This document shows, piece by piece, positions 33,144 through 44,243 of a DNA stretch of 64,000 nucleotides. The notes beneath the pieces are model-generated. The model did no database searches. It saw only the letters and a program-made list of their open reading frames with translations, and was not told the DNA's origin. Each line of letters starts with the position of its first letter. Position 1 is the stretch's first letter. Location: assembly GCF_000247695.1 (NCBI RefSeq), contig NW_004624776.1:16610532-16674531 (forward strand), in the 5' to 3' direction. The stretch is from Heterocephalus glaber (lineage: Eukaryota; Chordata; Mammalia; Rodentia; Bathyergidae). The position numbers were made by a program, and so were the translations under genes.

Positions 33144-35610
33144 TTTTGCTTTCTGCAGTGGTGCCATACGACAGCATGATACAGCCGAACAATTTCTGCA
33201 AACTTCCATAAATAGATTTTCATGCTTCCTGAGTGTAATAGATAGCCTGGTCCCATCCACTACCAGCCCATACTGAGTTACATGATCCCAGTTCTTCTGG
33301 CAAGCTGCTTCACCTGTTCAGTGCATTTGTTGTCTGAATTCCGGTTAATAAGTTCAAGGATGGCAGGCCGGGGTTTTAGCTTAGTGGTGATACCACCTGC
33401 CTCGCAAGCGCAAGGTCTCGAGTTCGATCCCTGGTACCAAAACCAAAACAAAACAAAACAAGTTCAAGGATGTTCATAATTCTATGAAGATGTTCACATG
33501 ATAAACTCACACTAACAGTGGTTTCATGTTTATCTCCAGTAAGTACCCATACTTTGCTACCAGCTATTTTCAACGCTTCAATAGTTTCTCGAACTTTTAT
33601 CTTGTAATCTGTCTTCTGCTGTAGCCCCAAGTAATATCAGGTCTTTCTCTATGAACTGGAAGACTTCAGCAGTTTCTCTTCCCACTGCTGCAAGGCAGTC
33701 CTGGCTTCAAAAAAGCATCTGTCTTCTCATAATCTTTAGGTGTAAACTGTCTATAAGCTAAACACAGAGTTCTTAGCCCTTTCAAAGCAAATTTGTCTAC
33801 ATGAATTCTGGTTTTCTCTATTTTTCCACCTATGCAATTAGGAAGAATTAGGAAGAATTCTGCTCCTTTAGCAAATAAAAGCTTCTTACCTGAACATGCT
33901 TAAACAATTACATTCATTCTCCTACAATCTGAATCAAATTCCAGAACATGAAGCAGTTTTTACCATTCCAGTTTTCCAAGTATTTTAATTTCCATAATGT
34001 CTTCAGAATTACCTTGTAAGATGGGCTAAGCTGCTAAGGTAGGATAAACCACTAAGAAAAGTTTCCTTCTGAAGAGTCAGGTGTTGGTCCTTCAGGTACA
34101 AGTCTTACCACTGATTTCTTGGTATTTTATGCCATTAATTGAACATTTCCAGAACTGCATCTCATATTCTGTCAGTGTTTCAGTTTTATCTGTAAACACA
34201 TAGTCCACCTGTCCAAGTTCTTCATTCAAATCGGAAGTACTGACTTGAGCTTTCTGATTTGATTCCTCATGACAGAGATCAAGAGCCCAGCCAATAAAAA
34301 ATAATCTAAGAAATTTCTGCATTACAACTGTTACATATAATGAAATTGGAATGATGAAACTGTAGAGTATCAGAAAAGCAAGGAAATCAGAAATAAATCT
34401 CAGAATCTTACTACTATATCTTTGATGTTCTGTCTTTTGGTTATACCAAGGTTTATCCTATTTTCTTCAGTTTGCTATGTATTTTTCAAGTACTGATGAT
34501 AGCTTCAGAAATAAAGATTATTAGACATATTATCAAAAATGTGTTCATTGAATTTTTTTCCACAGTGGGGTTTTCTGTGACTTGTTCTTATAATTTAATG
34601 CCATCTTAGTTTGCATTCTGGTGTATACAACAACACCAAAAATGTATTTCAAGTTTTTTAATCTGGTTCCATGAAGTAAGAGATTCTCTGGCCCTAGAGG
34701 CCTTAAAATTTCTTCCATTTGCTGAGTTATTATCATTCATCACATGAATCTGTAGAAATCTGCTTCCGGTTGCTGGCATTCACAGCTACAGGACTGTCCA
34801 AATTGGGAACTGCCTGTAATGGCTGTTTCTGGAACTGCCACATGTGTCTTTAGGTTTATTTCTCCATTCACACTAGCAGTTGTAATGTGACATGAACCAC
34901 AAAGTCAATCCAAGGAAAGAAGTACCAACTCTGCAGGGAAGATTTCATCTTTGGCTATGCGAACAATATCACCCACCCAAATGTTTTTTGATCTAGTTTT
35001 CACAGGGGTACCACTTTGAACAACATAAACAGGAGCTCCATTTGCTTCATTATCTGAGTTATGTCATAAACAGTCTTCATATCCCTGCTTTATGGTGGTT
35101 ACTGTTATCACAAAGAATAATGGAAGTCCACTGGTAATTGGACTGGTATGTGTGTCAATCATAAGCTGAACCAAGAATATAATAAAACAAGAGCTTGCCA
35201 CTCTTCGGAATTGTTCAAATAAAATTTTTGGAACAAAATTCCACACAGTGTACTTAGGTGAAGTTATCCAGTTATCTATAAATTTCTGAGGTGTGTAAAG
35301 GCTGTTCTGAGGAAACCTGTTGGCTATGTAAGTGGTTCTTGTGTCACTTTGATGGGGTGCGTCAAGGCCCGGGCACTGCCAGACTCAGCGCCACATGCCC
35401 TGCCATCCCTCCATTGCGGCCCCGTGGGGCTGCGGGTGGAGTTGCAGGAGCCAGAGCGGGCAGCAGGCGCAGCCCTCCGCTCTCCACCGGGCCGCCTCAC
35501 ACCCTGCGGTCCCCATCCAGGCGCGGGGGCCTGGAGTTCCTAGAGGCGCGGCCCCGGTGCCGCCTGGGCCTGGTGCAGCCGAGTCTGTTGCTGCACAGCA
35601 GCGGCCTTCA
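33144..35610 (-). pseudogene. ATP11B: ATP11B processed pseudogene (P4-ATPase flippase), truncated at the 3' side
   Basis: Reading the minus strand gives an intronless, decayed copy of a type-IV P-type ATPase closest to ATP11B. Functional ATP11B is the catalytic subunit of an endosomal phospholipid flippase. The start ATG is at 35396-35394 and codon 4 is TGA (35387-35385) where a Trp is expected. The copy continues through the YTVWNFVPK and EQFRRVAS region and the MIITQQMEE region. The phosphorylation motif reads DKTETLT instead of DKTGTLT. The WVLTGDKHET hinge motif follows, and recognisable sequence ends at MAPLQKAK near 33144. GC-rich sequence from 35397 to about 35610 is read as the copied 5' leader. 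There are many frameshifts and stops, and about 100 residues of the nucleotide-binding region are missing near 34015. An ID SINE interrupts it. It cannot encode a functional flippase. Confidence 0.88.
33363..33459 (+). repeat. ID SINE inside the ATP11B pseudogene, with 13-bp target duplications
   Basis: A tRNA-Ala-like body (TTTAGCTTAGTGG, then TTCGATCCCTGGTACC) ends in an A-rich tail. It is flanked by AAGTTCAAGGATG at 33350-33362 and 33460-33472. It inserted after the retrocopy had formed. Confidence 0.92.
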
Positions 35611-35829
35611 AGATTTCAGTAGGTTATCGGCCATTGTTTCATCCAGAGCATTTTGATCCCCTTGCCCCCTCCCTCTTCCTATACTCTAGTTATACAAAAT
35701 AGATCTTTTGTTTTAATACCAGAGGCTCTTTTTTAAATTTTTTCCATTTTCTCTCTTGTAATTTCAACTGATCTTACAACTCACTAAATCTTTCCTCTGG
35801 CCCTTCCATCCTGCTCTTAAACCCACCCA

Positions 35830-36265
35830 CTGAGGTTTTCTTTTCAGTTATTTTTTAGTTCTGAAATTTCCATTTGGTTCTTTTTATAGTTTCTACTGCT
35901 TTGCTGTCTTCCTATATTTTCATTTGTTCCTGGAGTGTTTGTACTTGCTCACTGAAACCTTTGTTGTTTTGTTTTGTTTCTTTGAGACTGGTCTGGCTAT
36001 GTAGTTCAGGCTGGGCTAGAACCCACTGTTACCCAGGCGGCCTTCAACTCACAGTCCTCCTGTCTCAGCCTCCAAAGTGCTGGAATTACAGGTGGGTGTC
36101 ACCACGCCAGCTCCACCGAAGCCTCTTTTATAGTTGGTAGATTTTTAAATCTTTTATAATTCTAATAGCTCTGTCATGTCAGTGTTGGCATCTGTTGATA
36201 CCATTCTACTGTTTTGAGCTCATTCTTTTTCCTGCAGATAGATTCCCAAGGGAAACCTAGACACT
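35830..36265 (-). mobile_element. Old antisense L1M-like fragment
   Basis: CCATTTGGTTCTTTTTATAG and GCTCTGTCATGTCAGTGTTG with GGCATCTGTTGATACC match the antisense 5'/ORF1 side of old mammalian L1s as recalled. It is split by a B1 at 35975-36115. Confidence 0.5.
35975..36115 (-). repeat. B1 SINE with internal duplication
   Basis: TTTGAGACTGGTCTGGCTAT ... GTTACCCAGGCGGCCTTC ... GTGCTGGAATTACAGGTGGG. Confidence 0.9.
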
Positions 36266-39219
36266 TATACTGTTTTCTGAGACTCTGGATCACATCTTCC
36301 AGCTGGGCATTGCTTTGTCTGAGAGAGGCAGGCATGCTGCCTCCTTGCCTGAGAGGGTGGAAGTCCCGGCCCAGCCTTTGACCCCTGGGGTCAGGGAGAC
36401 TGCTGCTCATGCTGATGGGTGGGAGGCCTTCTCTCCCCACTGTGTCCCCTGCCAGGGGACATCCTCAGTACCACTGAGCAGTGGTAAGTACAATCCTTAC
36501 TCTCCAGGAGGCCTCCTCACACTTGCCCTAGTGGGAACGGGACACCCCATTATCCCTGGGCAGTTACCAAAATCCAGGCTTCTCATTTCTATTTAGATCC
36601 TCAAGGGCAAAGACGTCACCTGCCAGCAGGGATGGAATACCACAGGTCTAAGAGGACAGCACTCTAGTTTTGCTTTAATCCTTGCATTGACAGAGTATAA
36701 GCAACTAGCGTCCCACTTGGGTGATGGAGAATGCCCGATAGGACAAGAATAACTGACACATGGTATTCTTACCCTCTCCCAAGATGTCACCAATCAAGGC
36801 ACACCACGTGGCTAATCCCAGATTCAACCTCAAAATCCATCTCGGTGCTTGAGCAGACCTTGTCAGTTAATCAAACTGCGCAGTTGTGCTCAACCTGCAT
36901 GCCACTCTTGGTGTGGTAATGCCGACCTCCTCCCTTCCCCTCTTCTTCCTTCCATCCTGTCCTTCCTCACTTTCTGTCAGTCTCACCTCTCTTTCACTTT
37001 CCCCTGCCTCCAGCGCCCCTGTGATCAAGGAGATCCGCAGTCGTCTTATGCCTTGGTCTTCACTGATGCCTTTGTTAGCTTTATTTTTAAATTCCACCAG
37101 CCGGGTCATATAGGAAAAGAAATCCTGGGGGAAGGAATCCTCGGCCTCCATTCAACCCCAAACTTGTATAAATTTGGTTACATGAGAACGTGGGGAGATT
37201 TGTGGTTTTCACCATTATCTTCAGAGCTGGTTTCTAAGAGATGCCTCAGCAGCTGGCGGGGTGACAGCAGCTGTGCTTTTAGTCTTCATAAGATGTTTTT
37301 TGGGGAAGAAAACACTCTGCTAACAAAACGAGTTTGAAGACCACTGTTTAGGGGATTGGTAATATCCTTTCTTTTTTGCTTAAAATGCATTTATTTTATA
37401 AATATAATATGTTTTTTAAAAGTTATGTTACTAAGAAAAGTCATCCCCAGCTATATCCTGGCCCCTAAACAACCACTCTCACCATCGATGTTATTTCTTC
37501 TGGCATTTCTATTATGTCACAAACACATTTATAATGATATTTCTTTGTTTACTTATTTTAAATATCTTCTGTCCTCTGCACATTGTGGTCATTCTCCTAT
37601 CTCACTCCAAGTTCTCTTTCCTAAAATTTTTGGTAAAATCAGTTATCAGTAGGAATATTATTAAGACCATGCGAGAAGGTCTTTGAGCTGCATAATGTAC
37701 TTCAATAGAGTTCCTTTTTTGTACGAACATTTGTCCTCTTGTACCTATGACCTTATTTCTTTAATTTGCTTTGTTTGCTTCGAACCTATAGATTTGGTTT
37801 TGTTGTTTTATTTTGTTTTTCCTTATTTTTAGTGTAACAAAAGACAGTTGGGGGAAAAAGATGGAAAAGAAAGAGGAGGGACAGCTCCTGTTTTCCTTTC
37901 CAATTTCTGTAATGGATCTGTCCAAGACCAGGCTGTTTTCCAGGATCACAAATCCTCATCTGTCTCCTCCTGCAGTCTGGATGAGCCGCTTTCTGAACCT
38001 GACAAACAGCTAACATCAGGAGCTCGCTTTGTCTCTTTCCTGGCTTTGATCCTGTTTTCGCCAAATACCGCATCTTCCTTTTTCTTGATCTATGCCTGGA
38101 AAAATGTTGAGTCTCTGCTTTTATGAAAATAGCCTTTTCCACTTGCCTCAAAATATGAGGAGGCATAAATTCTGGGGTGAAAACTCACTCTGCAGTTTGA
38201 GGGACTTGTGTTCATTCTGATCTTTGGTCCTGTGTGAGTGGCCTCAGCCGTGCATACAGGCTCATCTCTGCATGCACTTCACGGCGCTCTTCCTTGCTAC
38301 ACAGCTTGTTTTCATTCATTTCACTAGACACTGTCAGGGCCTTCCATCCAGAGTGCGCCCTCAGAGTTTGGAAATCTTCGCGCTCACTCTTTGACCCTGC
38401 CGTCTAGCCTTAACCCCTTTGGCTGCAGGCAGGCTCGGCTGCAGGCAGGCTCTCCTCCTCTGGCCCTCCGCGGCTCTTAGGGTCGTCGGAGTCTCACGAA
38501 GACCAAGTCTGTTTCCCTCAACATTTAGGCCACAACAGTTGTTGTACCCAGTGAGAGAGAAGCAGCCAGAGCCCGGTATTCAGTCCACACAGGAGCTGGT
38601 CACCGGCCGGGCCGAGCCCAGCATCGGACTCGAGCCTGGACTCGGGGGAGACTAACATGTTTTATACACCTTTGAGGCCAGCGGTTTCTAGGCCCCCCTA
38701 TGGGATAGAACTAGCAAAGCAAGCAAAAGGCACAGAAGCAGAACATCCTGCTGTTAGAACATTTGTCAAACAACAGTTGATTCATTGTTGTTTCTAAGAG
38801 ACTCTAAGGGGAGGAGGTGTCTAAGCTTCCTCCTTCTGAGTTCATCTAAAGGGCAGGAAGGTGGGTCGTTCAGCAGCAATAGGGAGTCTGTCTTGCTAAC
38901 TAGGGTCCTTCAACAGTCAACATGGGAGACCTCGAAAGGTGTGGGACTTTCTCCCCACTAGCAAGCAGTCAAGCCGTAGCAGCACCCACCAGCTAAGTGT
39001 TAACTAACCCAGTTCCGTTCTAACACCAGCTACCTGGAAATAGCATCAGACCCCACAAGCTGAGGATCAGTTCCCAAGAATGTCCCCTGCATCAGAGGCC
39101 AGTCACAAGCCCCATACTGTTCCACAGGAGTTTCTGACCAACTGGCAAGAAATTAGGGTTTCCACAACTCCCTCCTTGGGTTCGACTGTCTCGCTTCAGT
39201 GGTTCCCAAAACTCAAAGA
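36266..39219 (+). other. Intergenic, nothing firmly recognised
   Basis: Contains a 162-codon open frame at 36849-37337 without recognisable domain, and at 38425-38456 a tandem duplicate of GGCTGCAGGCAGGCTC inside a locally GC-rich stretch (38400-38660). Confidence 0.45.
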
Positions 39220-39590
39220 AACACATTGACAGGTTTATTATAAAAGATGCAGGTGAAGAGATGCATGGGGCAAAGTGTGGGGGAAGAGACAGGTGCTTCT
39301 GCGCCCTCTTCAGGAGCACGGCCCTCCACAAGCTCCCATGTGTTCAGCCGTGGGCATCCTCGTCCTTCTGAACTCCCATTGAGGCCTCATTGTACACACA
39401 GGATTAAGTCCATCCTGGGCCACGGTTGAGCAGTTAACCTTCAGCCTCTCCTACCCAGAGGTGTGGGGTGCAGCGTTGAAAGTCCCAACCCTCTCATCTT
39501 GCCTTGGTCTTTCTCGTGACCAGCCCCATCCTGGAGCTACCGGTCCTCTCATTAGCATACAAAAGATACTTATTTTAGGATTCCCAGGAT
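39220..39590 (-). repeat. LTR, possibly ERVL/MLT2-like (antisense)
   Basis: On the minus strand the block GTATGCTAATGAGAGGACC, the GGGTTGGGACTTTCAACG block and the terminal ATAATAAACCTG poly(A) region resemble an old ERVL-type mammalian LTR recalled from human repeats. The family name is tentative. Confidence 0.45.
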
Positions 39591-39599
39591 TTTAGTAGT

Positions 39600-39985
39600 T
39601 GTGCCAGGAAATGAGTACAAAGACCAAACTTATAGTTTGCAATATCACAATGCCCTATCCTCTGTGCCTCTTCTTATTCCATTTTCTGGAAGTTTTATTA
39701 ACTTTATCATTTGGATTTTATACTAAATTTTTAAAGTTTATCTTAAATTTTGGGCTAGACATTCTTTTTTTTTGGTGCCAGGGATCCAACTTGGGGCCTT
39801 GCACTTTGGAGGCAGGTGGTGGAACCACTGAGCTAAATCCCCAGGCCTGGGCTAGATACTCTTTTTAACTCCCAAAAGTTCATTCTTATTTCCTAATTAA
39901 TTTGTTCTTGTTTTATATCTTCAATATTTATCTTTACCATTAAGCTGTTATTTCAAGTGTTTCTTCCACCACTACTTTTCTAATT
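39600..39985 (-). mobile_element. Possible old antisense L1M fragment hosting an ID SINE and the solo LTR
   Basis: AT-rich L1M-like antisense sequence that continues after the solo LTR (CTATTTCTGCTAGGTTC). Weak call. Confidence 0.35.
39766..39848 (-). repeat. ID SINE
   Basis: T-tract, GGTGCCAGGGATCCAACTTG, GAGCTAAATCCCCAGGCC. Duplication GGGCTAGACATTCTTTTT / GGGCTAGATACTCTTTTT at about 39752 and 39849. Confidence 0.9.
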
Positions 39986-39990
39986 GTTTC

Positions 39991-40326
39991 TGTTAGACAA
40001 AATGGCCGCAGGGAGGTCTGTTACTCAAAATGGCACCTGCTTCTCATAATCGGTCCATTTCCTCTCCAGGACGGTGGAACTGAACTTGCCACCCCACCCC
40101 CCTACTCATCCACCAATAAGTTTAAACTTTGTCACCTGCCCCAGCCATACAACACATCCTCAAACACTGTGATGCTCTCCTGCCACGCAACCCTTTATAA
40201 ACCTCACCCAGTTAGTGTGTGTGTGTGTCTCTGTCTCTCTCTCTCTCTCATTCGGGACAGCCTGGCAGCTCTTTCCCCCAATAAATCCCTGCCTCAGGTG
40301 CTTCTGTTTCAGCTCAATTTCTTTCA
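39991..40326 (+). repeat. Solo LTR, 336 bp, with perfect 5-bp target duplication GTTTC
   Basis: It starts TGTTAGACAAAATGG, ends CTCAATTTCTTTCA and is flanked by GTTTC at 39986-39990 and 40327-40331. It contains a TATA-like TTTATAAACC at about 40193 and the poly(A) signal AATAAATCCC at about 40281. This is the outcome expected of LTR-LTR recombination that removed a provirus. Confidence 0.88.
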
Positions 40327-40349
40327 GTTTCTATTTCTGCTAGGTTCTT

Positions 40350-40545
40350 TTTATTTGTGTTTGCTTTAGTAGGAGAATTGAACCTAGAGCCTTCACACTA
40401 AACTACATCCCTAGCCGCCCCTCCCCACACCTTTTTTTAAATTTCAAGACAGAGTCTCCCAAGTTTCCCAGGCCAGACTAGAACTTGCCGTCTTGCCTCA
40501 GCTACCCAGAGTCCTGAGGTTACAAGGATATAACACCATGCCGGG
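40350..40545 (-). repeat. B1-dID-type dimer SINE
   Basis: Antisense ID half (AGAATTGAACCTAGAGCC ... ACTACATCCCTAGCC) joined to antisense B1 half (TTTCAAGACAGAGTCTCCC ... CACCATGCCGGGCTGC). Confidence 0.75.
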
Positions 40546-40721
40546 CTGCTATATCTTTCTGTTTTGGTCTTTCTCTTTCATTTTGAAGGCTTAAGTGACT
40601 CTATCTTTTAAACATAATTTTATTAAAATGTAATTCACATACTATAAAATTCAACCATTTAAAATATGCAACTCTGAGGTTTTTAGTGTACTTACAAAAT
40701 TTATCATCACAATTTTAGATT

Positions 40722-41640
40722 TATTTTTTTTTTATGGAATTGGGGATTGAACCCAGGGCTATCACATTGAGTTACATTGATACAGGAGGAAGAGATGTAA
40801 CTCCCAAACCTGCTAGGTATCTGAAACGCGAGTTTGTGTTCTCTAAAATCAAAAAATGAATTCTAGGAACAAGGGAGGTTAAGAGTAGAAAAAATTTTTT
40901 GAGAGAAAGAAAGCTTTTGTCTAAGAGAGACAGAAGGGGAACCAGAAAGTGGGTTGCTCGCTCACCCAACTTCTCAAAGGTGTTTTATGGGACAAAGCCA
41001 TGAAGTGAGGCGGGTTCAAGGTGGGAAAAACTATAGTCAACTAGTAAGATTACAAGCACAGTTGCTTAGGTAATATTTGATCCAATGAGAAGTTACAAGG
41101 TGGACAAAACTATGAGCAACCAATAAGATTACGACAAGTATAGCTGCTTAGGTAATACTGATTAAATGGGGATCCAATGGGGAAACAAGTCACATAGCAA
41201 GAACACAAGGAATGAATGAGGATTTTCAGTGAAAAAGGCTGGGTCAGGGATCTTTCTTGGAAGATCTTTGTCCCCCACCCAGGTGATTGATACCTATTTA
41301 GAATGTCAATCACTTCTATTCATCCTTAAGGGAAGCACATGGCTGTTGTAGTTTCTCTTCTTTTACAATGCTGGCTTTCAGTGACTGTGTCTTGATTGTC
41401 CTCCATGTTGGCTCAGTTGTCCTCCATGTTGGCTTCTCATGCACTGGCCTTGTCTAACTGCCTACAAGATATCCAACCAACTTACCTATCTACAATAACA
41501 TCCCTAGCCCTTTTTTATTTTGAGAAAGAGTCTCTCCATGTTGCTAAGTTATTTACACTAGGCTCAAACTTTCAATTTTTCTGCCTCAGCCTTCAAAAGT
41601 GCTGGGATTACAAACCAGTGCCCCTATGGCTGGCTAGAAC
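40722..41640 (-). repeat. B1-dID-type dimer SINE interrupted by LTR copy A
   Basis: ID half at 40722-40777 (GGGGATTGAACCCAGGG) and B1 half at 41502-41640 (GAGAAAGAGTCTCTCCATG ... GTGCTGGGATTACAAACC), separated by the LTR. Confidence 0.7.
40778..41494 (-). repeat. LTR copy A (~717 bp), inserted in a B1+ID dimer SINE
   Basis: On the minus strand it runs from TGTAGATAGGTAAGTTGG to GTTACATCTCTTCCTCC and a terminal ATCA. Outside it, the SINE reads GAGTTACAT on the left (to 40777) and TAACATCCCTAGCCC on the right (from 41496). The insertion therefore split one SINE, with an approximate 6-bp duplication (TTACAT/TAACAT). The same family occurs in the opposite orientation at 42290-43535. Confidence 0.75.
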
Positions 41641-42311
41641 ATTTTAAATCACCCCACAAGAAGCCCAATTTCCTTTAAAAACCACTCTGAAATCCTTCTT
41701 TCTGCCTCATTGTCCACCTCAGACTACCTCCAATCTACTTTCTATCTGTATGGATTCATCTCTTCTGGGTCTTTCCTATAAATAGAATCATATACTGTGT
41801 GGTCTGTTGTGCTGGCTCATTTCTTAGCACAGAATTCCCCGAGATCCTTCCATGCTGTAGTGTGTGCCAGCACTTCATTTCTTTATAGTCAACTACATTC
41901 TGTTGTATGGATAAGTAATATCTCATTTGTTCATTCATTAGTTGATGGGCCTTTGGGTTGTGTCCACTTTTTGGCTATTAGGAATAATAGCTATGTGACA
42001 GGTCCCCTGAGTTGGACCCCTACCCAATCAGAAGGGAAACCCCCACAAGTGGACCCACTACCTGCATTTACAGGAGCATAGCAATAACAAGAAGCCAGCA
42101 GCTGCCCCGCTTAGCTGATTCTATGAAAACCACAAGAGACTTGCTGTACCCACCACAGTCCTGTTGCTCCTACCACTCCCCTATTTATCAGACAGCCCAC
42201 AGAGAGGTGAAAGGTCACAGCACAGCAGGTGGGCAAATAAGACTACAGACCTGACAGGCTTGTTCCAGGCATGTTGAGAGTGAGCTTATTACAGATAGGT
42301 AAGTTAATTAG

Positions 42312-42402
42312 AAAAAAAAATTGTTTTCCCAGTAGCTGGGATTGAACTCAGGACCTTGCGCTTGCCAGGCAGGCACAGTGCCACTAAGCTACATCCCCCA
42401 CC
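42312..42402 (-). repeat. ID SINE in LTR copy B
   Basis: Reverse ID: GGGATTGAACTCAGGACC and CTAAGCTACATCCCCCACCC, interrupting the LTR. Confidence 0.85.
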
Positions 42403-42920
42403 CAGTTAGAAATTATTATAAGGCAGTTAGACAAAGCTGGGCCCTCACCATAGAAAAACAATTCAGGCACATTGGCTGGCTAGCATTATGAAAAAAGAGA
42501 AACTACCACACCCATGTACTTCACCTAAGGATGAATAGCAACTGATTGATATTCTAAATAGGTATCAATCACCTGGGTGGGGGATGAGGACCTTAACCCA
42601 TCCCTTCCAGGAAAGATCCCTGAGCCATCCCTTACTGAAAATCCTTGTTCATTCCTTGTGCACTTGCTACATGACTTGCTTCCCTATTGGATGCCCATTT
42701 AATCAATAATGCCTAAGCAACTATACTTGTTGTAATCTTATTGGTTGATCATAGTTTTGTTCCACCTCATATCCACCTTGTGACTGGACCAACACTACCT
42801 AAGTAACTGTACTTGTAATCTTACTAGTTGACTATAATTTTGAAGCTGCCTCACCTCGTGGCTTTGCTCCATAAAAACCCCTTGGGAAACAGGCTCCCTG
42901 GGCAACCTGCTGCAACCCAC

Positions 42921-43356
42921 AAATCGTAGGTCCAAAGCCAGGGAGAGCAGTGGGAGATGAAGAAAATACAAAGAAACCAAGAAGGATATATACCAAGATT
43001 ATGCCTGAAAGTTGGGACCAGGTGGAACCATGGCTTGTCAGGAGCTAATGGCTGCCTGGAGTACCATGTGCTCTTTATTTATAGTGGAAGGCAAACAGGA
43101 AGAGAAGGCATGGCAAATAGTGCTACATGGCCTATGAGGCCTAGGTGGAAGGTAGTGTGAGTGTTTCCTGATTGGATCATGCGCAGGAAGGAAACAGGGA
43201 TGGACACAATGTAACTGTCTCCTGGGGCTGTGCCATCCAGGGTCTACAATATGATTGTCTGCTTGACTCTAATCTATGGAGGAGAAAGGGAGTAGGGAGT
43301 AGAAAGGGAGCAGGGAGGAGAAACAAAGGGTCATCTTCAGGCTCAGCCTGCAGCAA
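42921..43356. mobile_element. 436-bp unclassified insertion in LTR copy B
   Basis: Flanked by CAACCCAC at 42913-42920 and 43357-43364. It contains a purine-rich run (GGGAGTAGGGAGTAGAAAGG). On the minus strand it has ACTATAAATAAAGAGC, which could be an LTR promoter/poly(A) region, but no TG...CA ends are clear. Family unknown. Confidence 0.5.
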
Positions 43357-43614
43357 CAACCCACTTTCTGGTCCCCCTTCTGTTTCTCTTAAACAGAAGC
43401 TGTCTTTCTTTCAATTAATTTTTCCCGCTCTTAATCTCTATTGTTCCTAGAATTCATTATTCAATTTGAGAGATCATGAACTTGAGTTTCAAATATCTAG
43501 CAGGTTTGGGAGTTACATCCATTCCCCTTATATCAAATTGCTTCCCTATATCAAGCTTGTTCAAAGCTGAAGTCTGGGTGGCAGGCAATTCAAATGGTCC
43601 ACACCAAGGAGGGA

Positions 43615-44243
43615 GAGGGCTGAGCAGAAGGCTGTCAGCCTTGCTAATGCAGGTAGCACAGTTGGAGCTGGGAGGCTATTTGCCTCCACTCACTTATATT
43701 TAGGCAACTCCCCAGGGCCAATTCTCCTTCCATTTTTCTGAGAGAAGTCGACAATAAAAGATTCATGAAGTCTCCAAAGCTCCACACCAGAGCACATGCA
43801 TGCTAGCTCTCATGGCCTGACCTGAAGTAACATTTTCCCCTCTCAAACTTCATAAATATGAACTGCATCTTGCATATGTAATTTAATCAGAGTGAACTCT
43901 GGGATGTGCATGCATGTTGGAAGCCCGTGAGATGACTTAGCACTCTGTCAAACATTCCTGTCAGAAACCTCACGAGAGGCACCTAGGCTAGGGTGCACAT
44001 CTTTTAAAATCCAAAAGTCTAGTTTATCTGTGTGCTTTTTATTTTCCTGTCATCCCAGCACCACTTTTAAGTTTGTGCCACATTTTTGTTTCTGTCAGCA
44101 CAGACCTGCCCTGAGTACAACTTTTTGTTATCTTCAATAAATGTAGCTGCTTTTTCTTTTATCACTGGATGGACATTTGCAATTCTTCGCTTGCCATGCA
44201 CAATGGCCTGGAATCTATATGTCAGACTCACCATGTGGTATCA
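43615..44243 (+). repeat. 5' LTR of the class-I provirus
   Basis: This aligns by eye with 57425-58079. Shared blocks include CAGAGCACATGCATG, GTAATTTAATCAGAGTGAAC and TTTTATTTTCCTGTCATCC. Both copies carry the poly(A) signal AATAAATGTAG (here 44136-44141) and end near ATATCA or GTATCA. The left boundary is approximate. Substitutions and small indels are frequent, implying an old insertion. I did not recognise a primer-binding site just after it. Confidence 0.8.

Larger units (their letters stand above)
40600..41995 (-). mobile_element. Old antisense L1 3' region, split by a SINE and LTR copy A
   Basis: The left part (ATTTTATTAAAATGTAATTC to about 40720) and the right part (AACATTTTAAATCACCCC at 41638 to TTTTTGGCTATTAGGAATAA) are consecutive pieces of the same antisense L1 3' region. 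The interval between them is the B1+ID dimer and the LTR inside it. Confidence 0.7.
42290..43535 (+). repeat. LTR copy B, same family as copy A, with two internal insertions
   Basis: Long near-identical blocks are shared with copy A in inverse orientation, for example TAGGTATCAATCACCTGGGT and GCAGGTTTGGGAGTTACATC. An ID SINE (about 42312-42402) and a 436-bp element (42921-43356) interrupt it; removing them leaves about 720 bp, the length of copy A. Confidence 0.75.

Noticed and set aside
35291..35656. 121-codon + strand open frame in a GC-rich patch
   Set aside because: It is antisense to the copied ATP11B leader and first codons, so the GC content is inherited from that exon and is not an independent gene or CpG-island promoter.
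36849..37337. 162-codon + strand open frame in intergenic DNA
   Set aside because: No recognisable domain, low-complexity Leu/Ser/Pro start, overlapping frames on both strands and no splice or promoter context.
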